From NCBI RefSeq assembly GCF_006334915.2, contig NZ_VDMA02000029.1, positions 1 through 64,000 of the forward strand: a stretch of 64,000 nt of DNA. Reading direction: 5' to 3'. Both the position numbers and the translations under genes were made by a program. Origin of the DNA: Microbispora catharanthi (GTDB lineage: Bacteria > Actinomycetota > Actinomycetes > Streptosporangiales > Streptosporangiaceae). Below, piece by piece: positions 24,016 to 32,400 of this stretch (positions within the stretch are counted from its first letter, which is position 1; each line of letters begins with the position of its first letter). Under the pieces are notes generated by a model that saw only the letters and a program-made list of their open reading frames with translations, was not told the origin of the DNA and searched no databases.

Positions 24016-25104
24016 TCAGCGGGGGCAGAACTCGGCGGTGATCGCCCGGGTGGTGACGGCGGTCTGGTCGACCCACGAGCCGTTGAGGGCCAACGCCATG
24101 GTGTGCCGCCCGCCGCGGGTGCCGGCCACCCAGGTCAGCGAGCCGTCCATGGTCCCGGCGCCGCCGTACACGGTGACGCCGCAGGGCGTGGTGGCGATCA
24201 CCGTGCCCAGGCCGTACCGGAAGGTGTCGCTCTGGGGGAAGGAGCCGGGTGTCGGCGTCAGCATCGCGTCCAGCAGTCCGCGCGGCAGCAGCCGCCCGGC
24301 CAGCAGGGCCGAGACGAAGCGGTTGAGGTCGCCCACCGTGGAGATCATGTCGCCGTCGCCCGCGGAGGTGGTCGGGTTGAAGACGGTGACGTCCTTGAGG
24401 CCGGGCCGGGCGGGGTCGGGCTTGACGTACCCGTGCAGGTGCGGCCCGCGCACCCAGGGCGAACACCCGGGGAAGTACGTGTCCTTCAGGCCGAGCGGGC
24501 GCAGCACGGTCTCGGTGATCACCTGGGCGTACGGCCGGCCGGTGATCTTCTCCATCACCAGGGCGAGCAGGCTGTAGTTGGTGTTGGAATACTTCCAGGA
24601 AGTGCCCGGCCGGAACGCCGGCGGGTGGCGTCCGGCCACGTCGGCGAACTCCCGTGGTGTGAAGCAGTGGGCGGGGTCCTTCTCCGCGAGCCGCTCGACC
24701 TGGGGATCCTCCGTGTAGTCGTAGAGACCGCTGGTGTGGGCGAGCAGCATGCGCATCGTGATCGCGCCGGCGTTCCTCCCCACGCCGGGGAGGACCTCCG
24801 CGAGGGGGGTGTCGAGCCGGAGACGGCCCTCCGCGACGAGTCGCAGGATCGCGGTGGCCACGAAGGTCTTGGTGATGCTGGCGATCCTGAACCGCATGTC
24901 CGCGGTGGGCGGCCGGTGCGCCACGACGTCCGCGACACCGCTGGACAGGTTCCGCACCACGCCGTCGTCGCGGGACTGCGCGAGCGCGCCCGGCGAGCCC
25001 TGCCGTACGGCGTTGTCCAGGACCTGCCGCAGGCCGTCCCCGCCCGCACCCGAAACGAGCACGAGGACGACAGCCGCGTTAACGGCGACGCGCGATCGGC
25101 GCAT
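24016..25104 (-). CDS. Secreted serine hydrolase (DD-carboxypeptidase/beta-lactamase fold)
   Basis: A 362-aa protein. A short signal segment (residues 5-22) precedes a class C-type penicillin-recognising domain with SITK (SxxK, around residue 76) and YSN (YxN, around 172). In place of the usual HxG, the third motif reads YGGAGTMDG near residue 315, and the family phrase LLAHTSGLYDY is present. The enzyme is likely extracytoplasmic and acts on peptidoglycan peptides, D-amino acid peptides or esters. The substituted third motif makes true beta-lactamase activity doubtful. Confidence 0.82.
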   Translation of the reverse strand: MRRSRVAVNAAVVLVLVSGAGGDGLRQVLDNAVRQGSPGALAQSRDDGVVRNLSSGVADVVAHRPPTADMRFRIASITKTFVATAILRLVAEGRLRLDTPLAEVLPGVGRNAGAITMRMLLAHTSGLYDYTEDPQVERLAEKDPAHCFTPREFADVAGRHPPAFRPGTSWKYSNTNYSLLALVMEKITGRPYAQVITETVLRPLGLKDTYFPGCSPWVRGPHLHGYVKPDPARPGLKDVTVFNPTTSAGDGDMISTVGDLNRFVSALLAGRLLPRGLLDAMLTPTPGSFPQSDTFRYGLGTVIATTPCGVTVYGGAGTMDGSLTWVAGTRGGRHTMALALNGSWVDQTAVTTRAITAEFCPR

Positions 25105-25211
25105 GCACCCAAACTAACGTGACACGCCGAATATTTCGGTCAGGCGAGGATTGTGATTACGGATATGCGTGCCTGGCGAGGGCCAAAAACCGATTACTAC
25201 ACTGCTCGGTC

Positions 25212-25787
25212 GTGAGCGACCAGGCGGAATTGCGCGCCGGAGACCGGGACAGGGACCGTGTCGCCGAGAGGCTGCGCGCCGCCGTCGGCGAGGGCCGCAT
25301 CACCCTCGACGAGCTGACCGAACGGCTCGACCGCGTGTACACCGCGCGCACGTACGGCGAGCTGGACTCCCTGGTCGCGGACCTGCCCCTGACCCCGGCG
25401 GGGGACAGGCGGCCGGAGCCGGCGGACGACTTGCTGCTGTTCACCCGGGGCATGCGTGCGGTCAGGAAGACCGGACGCTGGAGGGTGCCGCCGCGCATCA
25501 CGCTCGACTGCACCTGGCGGACGGCCGTGGTGGACTTCCGGCACGCGGACTGCCCGCACCGCGAGATCGACATGACCGTCCGGTGCGACTCGATGTTCGG
25601 GGACGTCATCATCCGGGTTCCGATCGGCTGGCGGGTCGTCGCCGACGAGGTGACCTCCGGCGGGTGGATCCGGCCCAACCGCGTCCACAACGCCTCTCCC
25701 GTGCCGCCCGACCCGGACGGCGTCGTGCTGCGGTTGTCCGGGCACATCGGCGGCGACATCTGGGTGCGCTACCACCGAATCCCCTGA
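25212..25787 (+). CDS. DUF1707 (SHOCT-like) domain protein
   Basis: A 191-aa protein. The N-terminal DUF1707 helix pair (residues 3-55; RAGDRDRDRVAERLRAAVGE and ITLDELTERLDRVYTART) is diagnostic of a large actinobacterial family. The rest is a beta-helical domain with GDVIIRVPIGWRV, like the LiaF C-terminus. GTG 25212 is preferred because it begins the domain. A TACACT -10-like hexamer at 25197-25202 sits about 10 bp upstream and no ribosome site is present, suggesting a leaderless mRNA. Confidence 0.8.
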   Translation: MSDQAELRAGDRDRDRVAERLRAAVGEGRITLDELTERLDRVYTARTYGELDSLVADLPLTPAGDRRPEPADDLLLFTRGMRAVRKTGRWRVPPRITLDCTWRTAVVDFRHADCPHREIDMTVRCDSMFGDVIIRVPIGWRVVADEVTSGGWIRPNRVHNASPVPPDPDGVVLRLSGHIGGDIWVRYHRIP

Positions 25788-25822
25788 CGATCGAAACCAC
25801 GGATTCCCGATAGGGTGCCCGG

Positions 25823-26218
25823 ATGCCGCATCGCCGACTCGCCGCGCTGGCCGCCGCCGTGGTGGTCGTGGGCGCCGGTCTGGCGGTCCGGGCGCTGCCG
25901 CCGGGCGCGGTCGCCAAGTACGCGGGCGACCTCCTCTACACCCTTCTCGTGTACGCGCTGGTCGTCGTGGCCGCGCCGCGCGCCCGGCCGTCGGCGGTGG
26001 CGGCCGTGGCGCTCGGGGTGAGCTGGCTGGTCGAGTTCGCCCAGCTCACCGGAGTGCCGGCCGCGCTGTCGGCGCACAGCACGCTGGCGCGGCTGGTGCT
26101 CGGCACGACGTTCAACGCCCCCGACCTGTTCTGGTACGCGGTGGGCGCCGCCGTCGGATACGCCATTCAATCGGCTTCGCGCGAGATGACCATTGACCGC
26201 TTCTGTGGTGAAAGCTAA
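25823..26218 (+). CDS. DUF2809 (VanZ-like) small membrane protein
   Basis: A 131-aa membrane protein with four predicted helices (around 6-26, 36-52, 58-78 and 100-118). The motifs LVYALVVVAAP and VSWLVEFAQLTGVPA are typical of DUF2809 proteins. Function unknown. It lies 35 bp after the DUF1707 gene in the same direction and could be cotranscribed. Its last codons (MTIDRFCGES) lie in a sharp drop of GC content leading into the AT-rich gap before the GH115 gene. Confidence 0.75.
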   Translation: MPHRRLAALAAAVVVVGAGLAVRALPPGAVAKYAGDLLYTLLVYALVVVAAPRARPSAVAAVALGVSWLVEFAQLTGVPAALSAHSTLARLVLGTTFNAPDLFWYAVGAAVGYAIQSASREMTIDRFCGES

Positions 26219-26267
26219 CATCCGTTTACTCGAAAATTTCGGAGCCGAATAGAAAGTTTCTGATCGC

Positions 26268-29200
26268 GTGATGAGCAGGTTCGCCGGGCCACAACTCCTG
26301 GGCGTGTCCCTCTCGCCGGCGGCCGTCACCGCGAACCCGTCCGGGCCGACACCTCACCATGACGACGTACGGGCCGGCTCCTACATCGCCTTCACGCCGG
26401 GCGCCGGGCGGTTCCCTCTCGTCGCGCAGGGCAGGGCGGCCCCGATCGTCGTCAGCGCGAGCGACTTCCCCGGCGTCACCCGGGTCGTGGGCGACCTGCA
26501 GGCCGACGTGGAACGGGTCACCGGAGTGAGGCCCGCGGTCTTCACCGACACCGTGCCGAAGACCGGCGAGATGGTGCTGGTCGGCACGATCGGGAAGAGC
26601 CCGCTCATCGACGGTCTGATCAAGGCGGGCAAGCTCGACGTACGCGGCATCGCGGGCAAGTGGGAGACGTCCCTGGAGCAGGTCGTGCGGAACCCGCTGC
26701 CGGGCGTGCGCCGCGCGTTCGTCATCGCGGGCAGCGACCAGCGGGGCACGATCTACGGCGCCTACGACGTGTCGAGGGAGATCGGCGTCTCGCCCTGGTA
26801 CTGGTGGGACGACGTCCCGGCCCGCCACCACGACGCGCTGTACGTCCTGCCGGGGCGGCACAGCCAGGGCACGCCGAAGGTCAGGTACCGCGGCTTCTTC
26901 ATCAACGACGAGAACCCCGCGCTCGGCACCTGGGCGCCGAAGTTCTTCGGCCCGGGCCTCGCCCCCGGCTACGAGGGCGGCTTCACCGGCAGGTTCTACG
27001 CCAGGGTCTTCGAGGTCATGCTCCGCCTCAAGGCCAACTATCTGTGGCCGGCCGTGTGGGGCCGGGCGTTCGCCGAGGACGACCCGGACAACCACACGAT
27101 GGCCAGTCGGTACGGCGTCGTCATGGGCACCTCGCACGAGGCGCCGATGATGCGCGGCATCGAGGAGTGGAACCGGCACGCCGCGGCCGCCGTACGCGAC
27201 GGCCGGGGGAACATCGTCGCCCCCGGCCACGACCCGTACGGCGGGACCGGCGAGTGGAGCTTCCGCCGCAACGGCGAGGCGATCGAGAAGTACTGGGCCG
27301 ACGGCATCCGCCGGATGAGGGAGCAGGGCTTCGAGGGCGTGGTCACGCTCGGCATGCGCGGCAACGGCGACGTCGGCCTGCCCGACGGCGACGGCATCGA
27401 CCTCATGAAGAGCATCCTGGCCGCGCAGCGGGACATCCTCGCGCAGGAGAGCGGGGCGGACATCACGACGATCCCGCAGGTCCAGACCCTCTACAAGGAG
27501 GTCCAGCGCTACTGGGACCAGGGCCTGCGCCCGCCGGACGACGTGACGGTCGTCTTCTGCGACGACAACTGGGGCAACCTGCGCAAGCTGCCCGACCGGT
27601 CGCTGCCGGAGCGGTCCGGCGGCTACGGCATCTACTACCACTTCGACTACGTCGGCGCCGGGCGCAACTACAAGTGGGTCGACACGGCCAACCTGGCCAA
27701 CACCTGGGAGCAGCTCAACCTCGCCTACACCTACGGCGTGGACCGGCTGTGGGTGGCGAACGCCGGCGACATGAAGAACCAGGAGCTTCCGCTCCAGTTC
27801 TTCCTCGACTACGCCTGGGACCCCGGCCGTTGGCCGCTGGAGCGGCTCGGCGAGTGGCGGCGCGCCTACGCCGCGCAGAACTTCGGCCCGGAAGCGGCCG
27901 GTGACATCGCCGAGGTCCTCGACGAGTACGGCCGGCTGCAGTCGCGGCGCAAGCCGGAGCTGCTCAACCGGAAGATCACCGTCGATCCGGCCAAGGACCT
28001 CGCCACCGACTCCTCCGCCGTCGTCGACGACGACCGGGCGACGCCGTTCAGCCTCACGGCCTACCAGGAGATGGACCGGGTCACGGCGGAGTGGCAGCGG
28101 CTCGCGGCGAAGGCCGAAAAGATCCGCGAGGCCCTGCCTGCGGGCTACGACGACGCCTTCTACCAGCTCGTCTACTACGGGGTGAAGGCGAGCGCCAACC
28201 TGTACGAGCTGCGCAGGGCGCAGTTCACCAACCTGCTGTACGCCCGGCAGGGGAGGGCGGCGACCAACCGGATGGCCGACCTCGCGCAGGCCGGGTTCGA
28301 CGAGGACCAGGCCATGTCGGCGTACTACAACGAGACGCTCGCGGGCGGGAAGTGGAACGGCTTCCAGACCCAGCCCAAGATCGGCTACGGGGACGTCGAG
28401 CGATATGGCCCGAACGCGCCCTGGCAGCAGCCCGAGCTGAACGACGTGGCGCTGCCCGACGCCCTCTATCCGCACCTCAAGAGAATCGAGGTGCCCCAGG
28501 CGGCCGACATGGGCGTCGCGATCGACGGCTCGGACGCGTGGTGGCCCGCGGAGACGTCACCGGCCGTGCTGCCGGCGTTCAGCCCCTACCAGACCGCGCC
28601 GGGGCAGTACATCGAGGTGTTCAACCGGGGCGCGACGCCCTTCGACTACTCGATCACGCCGTCCGCGCCGTGGGTGAGCGTCACGCCCGCCGCCGGGAGG
28701 GTGTCCGACCAGGTGCGCGCGGACGTGCGCGTCGACTGGTCCCGCGCGCCGAAGGGCACGTCCGAGGTGCCGATCACGGTGACGGGCCCGTCGGGCGCGC
28801 GGGTGGTGGTCAAGGCCCTGATACAGAAGCCCGGCCTGCGGGTGAAAGGCTTCGTCGAGGCCGGCGGGTACGTCGCGATCGAGGCCGCCCACTACACGCG
28901 GGCCGTGGACGCCGCCGGGGCCGGGTGGAAGGTCGTCCCCGGCATCGGCCGCACCGGTGACGGGGTCATCCCGTGGCCCGTCACCGCCGCGAGCCGCGCT
29001 CCCGGCGGCGACGGCGCGCGCCTGGAGTACACGATGACGTTGACGGGCGGCGGGCCGGTGAAGGTCTCGGCGTATCTGTCCCCGCGCAACAACGTGCTGC
29101 CGGCCGAGGGCCTGCGCTACGCCGTCTCGATCGACGACGGCGCGCCGCAGGTGGTGGACATCACCGAGGCCACCGGAGCCGACGACACCACGATGAACGC

Positions 29201-29390
29201 GCAGTGGGCGCGCAACACCTCCGACAACGCGAACGTGACCACGACGACCCACACGATCAGCGGACCGGGTGTGCACACGCTGAAGTTCTGGATGGTCGAC
29301 CCGACCGTGGTCGTGCAGCGGTTCGTGGTGGACACCGGCGGCGTGATCCCGAGCTACCTCGGCCCGCCGGAGAGTCACCACGTCAGGTGA
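26268..29390 (+). CDS. Glycosyl hydrolase family 115 (alpha-glucuronidase type)
   Basis: A 1040-aa protein. GH115 enzymes remove (4-O-methyl-)glucuronic acid from xylan. Family motifs: IYGAYDVSREIGVSPWYWWD (around residues 165-184), RGFFINDENPALGTWAPKFF, LRLKANYLWPAVWGRAF (243-259), EGVVTLGMRGNGD, and FCDDNWGNLRKLP. The C-terminal third (around 775-1040) has GH115-associated beta-sandwich domains. The GTG/ATG pair at 26268/26271 gives only a weak hydrophobic N-terminus, so export is uncertain. No xylanase neighbours are present. A strong terminator follows. Confidence 0.88.
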   Translation: MMSRFAGPQLLGVSLSPAAVTANPSGPTPHHDDVRAGSYIAFTPGAGRFPLVAQGRAAPIVVSASDFPGVTRVVGDLQADVERVTGVRPAVFTDTVPKTGEMVLVGTIGKSPLIDGLIKAGKLDVRGIAGKWETSLEQVVRNPLPGVRRAFVIAGSDQRGTIYGAYDVSREIGVSPWYWWDDVPARHHDALYVLPGRHSQGTPKVRYRGFFINDENPALGTWAPKFFGPGLAPGYEGGFTGRFYARVFEVMLRLKANYLWPAVWGRAFAEDDPDNHTMASRYGVVMGTSHEAPMMRGIEEWNRHAAAAVRDGRGNIVAPGHDPYGGTGEWSFRRNGEAIEKYWADGIRRMREQGFEGVVTLGMRGNGDVGLPDGDGIDLMKSILAAQRDILAQESGADITTIPQVQTLYKEVQRYWDQGLRPPDDVTVVFCDDNWGNLRKLPDRSLPERSGGYGIYYHFDYVGAGRNYKWVDTANLANTWEQLNLAYTYGVDRLWVANAGDMKNQELPLQFFLDYAWDPGRWPLERLGEWRRAYAAQNFGPEAAGDIAEVLDEYGRLQSRRKPELLNRKITVDPAKDLATDSSAVVDDDRATPFSLTAYQEMDRVTAEWQRLAAKAEKIREALPAGYDDAFYQLVYYGVKASANLYELRRAQFTNLLYARQGRAATNRMADLAQAGFDEDQAMSAYYNETLAGGKWNGFQTQPKIGYGDVERYGPNAPWQQPELNDVALPDALYPHLKRIEVPQAADMGVAIDGSDAWWPAETSPAVLPAFSPYQTAPGQYIEVFNRGATPFDYSITPSAPWVSVTPAAGRVSDQVRADVRVDWSRAPKGTSEVPITVTGPSGARVVVKALIQKPGLRVKGFVEAGGYVAIEAAHYTRAVDAAGAGWKVVPGIGRTGDGVIPWPVTAASRAPGGDGARLEYTMTLTGGGPVKVSAYLSPRNNVLPAEGLRYAVSIDDGAPQVVDITEATGADDTTMNAQWARNTSDNANVTTTTHTISGPGVHTLKFWMVDPTVVVQRFVVDTGGVIPSYLGPPESHHVR

Positions 29391-29403
29391 CCCCCCGATG
29401 ACC

Positions 29404-29440
29404 GAGGCGGCCCCCGTTTTACCGGCACGGGGGCCGCCTC
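29404..29440 (+). terminator. Intrinsic terminator after GH115
   Basis: Arms GAGGCGGCCCCCGT (29404-29417) and ACGGGGGCCGCCTC (29427-29440) form a 14-bp perfect stem with a 9-nt loop, followed by TCTGTTCC. Confidence 0.85.
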
Positions 29441-29466
29441 TCTGTTCCTGATCGCGATCCCTTGTT

Positions 29467-29483
29467 ATCGTCACCTTGACGAT
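29467..29483. promoter_or_regulatory. Palindromic operator upstream of pnuC-nadR (NrtR-like)
   Basis: ATCGTCACCTTGACGAT is a perfect 7+3+7 dyad with a GTCA-CCT-TGAC core. It lies directly before the AAGGAGG ribosome site of the pnuC gene. The GTCA-N3-TGAC core is what is generally described for NrtR repressors of NAD metabolism. The identification is inference. Confidence 0.55.
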
Positions 29484-29496
29484 TAAGGAGGTCGTG

Positions 29497-30159
29497 GTGG
29501 CGCTGACCGATCTGCTGGGGCCCCTCCTGGAGCCCGCCATCACCCTGGGCGGCGTGTCGACGAGCTGGGCCGAGTTGCTCGGGTTCGCGACAGGGGCGCT
29601 CACCGTCTGGCTGGTGGTCCGCCAGCACATCTGGAACTGGCCGATCGGCGTCGCGAACGTCGTCCTGCTCGGTCTCGTCTTCCTGGCCGTGGGCCTGTAC
29701 GCCGACGCGGCCCTGCAGATCGTCTACGTGCTCCTCGGCCTGTACGGCTGGTGGCAGTGGCTGTACGGCGGGGCCGGGCGGACCACGCTCACGGTCACCA
29801 GGACCGGCCGCGCGGAGTGGGGATGGCTCGTGCTCGCGGGCGCCGCGGTGACCGCGCTGCTCACCGCCGCACTGGCGACCTGGACCAACTCGGCCGTCCC
29901 GTTCTGGGACGCCCTGACGACCGCGCTGTCGCTCATGGCGACCTACGGCCAGTGCCGCAAGCGGGTGGAGTCGTGGTGGCTGTGGATCGCGGTCGACCTG
30001 GTCTACATCCCCCTCTACGCGTACAAGGACCTCTATCTCACCAGCGTGCTCTACGTGCTGTTCCTCGCGCTGTGCGTGGCCGGACTGCTCGCCTGGCGGC
30101 GCGACTCCGCCGCCCGGCCCGCTCCCGCCCCTGACGGTGACGCGGCGGTGACGCGATGA
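29497..30159 (+). CDS. pnuC: Nicotinamide riboside transporter PnuC
   Basis: A 220-aa membrane protein with about seven helices. PnuC facilitates nicotinamide riboside uptake, driven by intracellular phosphorylation. Family signatures are IWNWPIGVANVVLLGLVFL (around 48-66), LYADAALQIVYVLLGLYGWWQW (around 68-89), and WWLWIAVDLVYIPLYAYKDL (around 164-183). GTG 29497 is chosen for its spacing from AAGGAG (29485-29490). The stop overlaps the next gene's ATG (ATGA), forming a salvage operon with the adjacent NadR, which traps imported riboside. Confidence 0.92.
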   Translation: MALTDLLGPLLEPAITLGGVSTSWAELLGFATGALTVWLVVRQHIWNWPIGVANVVLLGLVFLAVGLYADAALQIVYVLLGLYGWWQWLYGGAGRTTLTVTRTGRAEWGWLVLAGAAVTALLTAALATWTNSAVPFWDALTTALSLMATYGQCRKRVESWWLWIAVDLVYIPLYAYKDLYLTSVLYVLFLALCVAGLLAWRRDSAARPAPAPDGDAAVTR

Positions 30160-31268
30160 GCGCCCGATACGCGCACGGGCTGGTGATCGGCAAGTTCTAC
30201 CCTCCGCACGCCGGCCACCACCACCTCGTCGACACCGCCGCCGAGCAGTGCGCGCTGGTCACGGTGGTCGTCGCCGCCAGCAGCGTGGAGAGCGTCCCGC
30301 TCGCCCTCCGTGCGGCGTGGCTGCGCGAGGCGCACCCGCAGCCCCACGTGGTGGTGGCGCCCGTGGTGGACGACATCGAGATCGACTACGACGACCCGGA
30401 GATCTGGGCCGCGCACGTCGAGGTCTTCCGGCACGCGCTGGCGCTGGCCCACGGCGGCCTCGCGCCGGACGTCGACGCCGTCTTCTCCTCCGAGGCGTAC
30501 GGGCCCGAGCTGGCCCGCAGGTTCGGCGGCGCGCACGTGGCGGTCGATCCGGACAGGATCCGCTATCCGGTCAGCGGGACGATGGTCCGCGACGATCCGG
30601 TGGCCGCGTGGCCCTGGCTGAGCCCGGCCGTGCGCGCCCACCTCGCCTGGCGGGTGGTCGTCGTCGGGGCCGAGTCCACCGGCACCACCACGCTCGCCCG
30701 CGCGCTGGCCGCGCACTACGCCGCGCGCGGCGGAGTCTGGGCGGCGACCCGGTGGGTGCCCGAGTACGGCAGGACGTACTGCGAGGAGAAGCTCGCGGCG
30801 GCCCGCCGGGCGGCCAAGGCCGCGGGGGCGCAGGAACCGTGGCTGGACGACCTGGAGTGGGAGCCGGAGGAGTTCACGCTGATCGCCCACCGGCAGCTCG
30901 ACTGGGAGGAGGCGGCGGCGCGGACGGGGTCGCCGGTGCTGTTCTGCGACACCGACGCGCTCGCCACCGCGCTGTGGCACGAGCGCTATCTCGGCACGGT
31001 GAGTCCCGAGGTCCTGCGGGTCCACGAACGGGCCCGGCACGACCTGTGGATCCACACGTCCGTGGACGGCGTGCCGTTCGAGCAGGACGGCTGGCGCGAC
31101 GGCGAGCACGTGCGGCACGGCATGGACCGCCGCCTGCGCGCGGAGCTGGCCGATCGCGGGCTCCCGCACGTCGTCGTCTCCGGGCCGCCCGAGGAGCGGC
31201 TGGCCGCCGCCGTGCGGGCCGTCGACGATCTCGTCGCGGCCGGTCGCCGGTTCGCCTCGCCGTTATGA
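30156..31268 (+). CDS. nadR: NadR-like bifunctional NMN adenylyltransferase/nicotinamide riboside kinase
   Basis: A 370-aa cytosolic enzyme. Residues 1-160 are the nucleotidyltransferase domain with GKFYPPHAGHHHL (10-22) and the ISGTMVRD-type motif (VSGTMVRDDP, around 143-152). Residues 165-365 are the kinase, with Walker A VGAESTGTTTLA (around 171-182). It converts nicotinamide riboside to NMN and NMN to NAD+. No N-terminal HTH is present, unlike enterobacterial NadR, so it is not itself a repressor, consistent with a separate regulator acting at 29467-29483. It is coupled to pnuC by an ATGA overlap. Confidence 0.9.
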   Translation: MSARYAHGLVIGKFYPPHAGHHHLVDTAAEQCALVTVVVAASSVESVPLALRAAWLREAHPQPHVVVAPVVDDIEIDYDDPEIWAAHVEVFRHALALAHGGLAPDVDAVFSSEAYGPELARRFGGAHVAVDPDRIRYPVSGTMVRDDPVAAWPWLSPAVRAHLAWRVVVVGAESTGTTTLARALAAHYAARGGVWAATRWVPEYGRTYCEEKLAAARRAAKAAGAQEPWLDDLEWEPEEFTLIAHRQLDWEEAAARTGSPVLFCDTDALATALWHERYLGTVSPEVLRVHERARHDLWIHTSVDGVPFEQDGWRDGEHVRHGMDRRLRAELADRGLPHVVVSGPPEERLAAAVRAVDDLVAAGRRFASPL

Positions 31269-31389
31269 GCTGGGTCGATACGAGAACTCATATCGATCGA
31301 GGGTCCATATGAATATTGGACATGTTCTGAACACTTTGCTTTGCTCCTGCGTCTAACGCCCCTGTGACGGACGAGAGCAAGGACATGCC

Positions 31390-32328
31390 ATGCCACGGAC
31401 ACTGCCGGTTACGCTGAAAGCCGCCACGATCACGGTCTCCCTCCTGGCCGGCGCCGTTCCCGCGACCACCGCCACCGCCGCCACCGCCACCGCCACCACC
31501 ATCGCCACAGCCGCCGCCGCGCCCCGGACGGACGTGGCCGCCGCGCTGCGCGCGCTGGAGACGTCGTTCAAGGGCCGCATCGGCGCGTACGCGATCGACA
31601 CGGCGACCGGGAAGACGATCGGCTATCGGGCGGGCGAGCGGTTCGCGCTGGCGTCCACCTTCAAGGCGGTGGCCGCGGGCGCGGTGCTGGCCCGGACGAC
31701 CGACCGGGAGCTGACGCGGAAGGTCGTCCATTGGACGGCCGGCGAGGTGAAGCCGAACTCGCCGGAGACCGGCAAGCACGTGAAGGACGGCATGACCCTG
31801 GCCGAGCTGTGCCGGGCGGCGATCATCTACAGCGACAACACCGCGGGGAACATGCTGCTGAAGCGGATCGGCGGGCCGCAGGGCCTCACCCGCTACTTCC
31901 GCACGCTCAAGGACCCGGTGTCCCGGCTGGACCGCTGGGAGACCGAGCTCAACGACTGGTCGCCCAAGGAGAAGCGCGACACCACCACGCCCGCGGCCGT
32001 CGCCCGCGACCTGAGGGCGCTCACGACCGGCGACGCGCTCGGCGCGAAGGACCGATCCCGGCTGATCGGGTGGCTGCGCGACAACACGACCGGGGACGCG
32101 CGCATCCGCGCCGGGCTGCCCACGACGTGGATCGTCGGCGACAAGACCGGCACCGGCGGCACGTACGGCACCGCCAACGACATCGCCGTCGTCTGGCCGG
32201 CCAAGGACGCCGCCCCGATCGTCATGGCGATCTACACCAACCGCCGGGCGGCCGACGGCGCCACCGACGACAAGGTGATCGCCCAGACGGCGACCGTGCT
32301 CGCGCGCGGCCTCGGTCGGCTCTCGTAA
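31390..32328 (+). CDS. Class A beta-lactamase
   Basis: A 312-aa secreted serine beta-lactamase. A signal peptide and an Ala/Thr-rich stretch occupy 1-46. Catalytic motifs: S89-T-F-K92, S148-D-N150, E184 in the omega loop (RWETELND), and K252-T-G. All four are intact, so it should be active on penicillins; spectrum is not predictable. The upstream 120 bp is AT-rich, and a strong terminator follows at 32337. The neighbour downstream is a penicillin-binding protein with its own start signals. No BlaR or BlaI is present. Confidence 0.92.
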   Translation: MPRTLPVTLKAATITVSLLAGAVPATTATAATATATTIATAAAAPRTDVAAALRALETSFKGRIGAYAIDTATGKTIGYRAGERFALASTFKAVAAGAVLARTTDRELTRKVVHWTAGEVKPNSPETGKHVKDGMTLAELCRAAIIYSDNTAGNMLLKRIGGPQGLTRYFRTLKDPVSRLDRWETELNDWSPKEKRDTTTPAAVARDLRALTTGDALGAKDRSRLIGWLRDNTTGDARIRAGLPTTWIVGDKTGTGGTYGTANDIAVVWPAKDAAPIVMAIYTNRRAADGATDDKVIAQTATVLARGLGRLS

Positions 32329-32336
32329 ATACCGCG

Positions 32337-32369
32337 TTATGGGGCCGACCGCGCTTTACGGCCCCATAA
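32337..32369 (+). terminator. Intrinsic terminator after beta-lactamase
   Basis: TTATGGGGCCG (32337-32347) and CGGCCCCATAA (32359-32369) form an 11-bp perfect stem with an 11-nt loop. Confidence 0.85.
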
Positions 32370-32400
32370 CCTTGTCTATAGCCATTTGGGGGAGGATCCT

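Noticed and set aside
26226-28475. 749-codon minus-strand frame opposite GH115
   Set aside because: No recognisable motif and composition typical of antisense reading of a high-GC gene.
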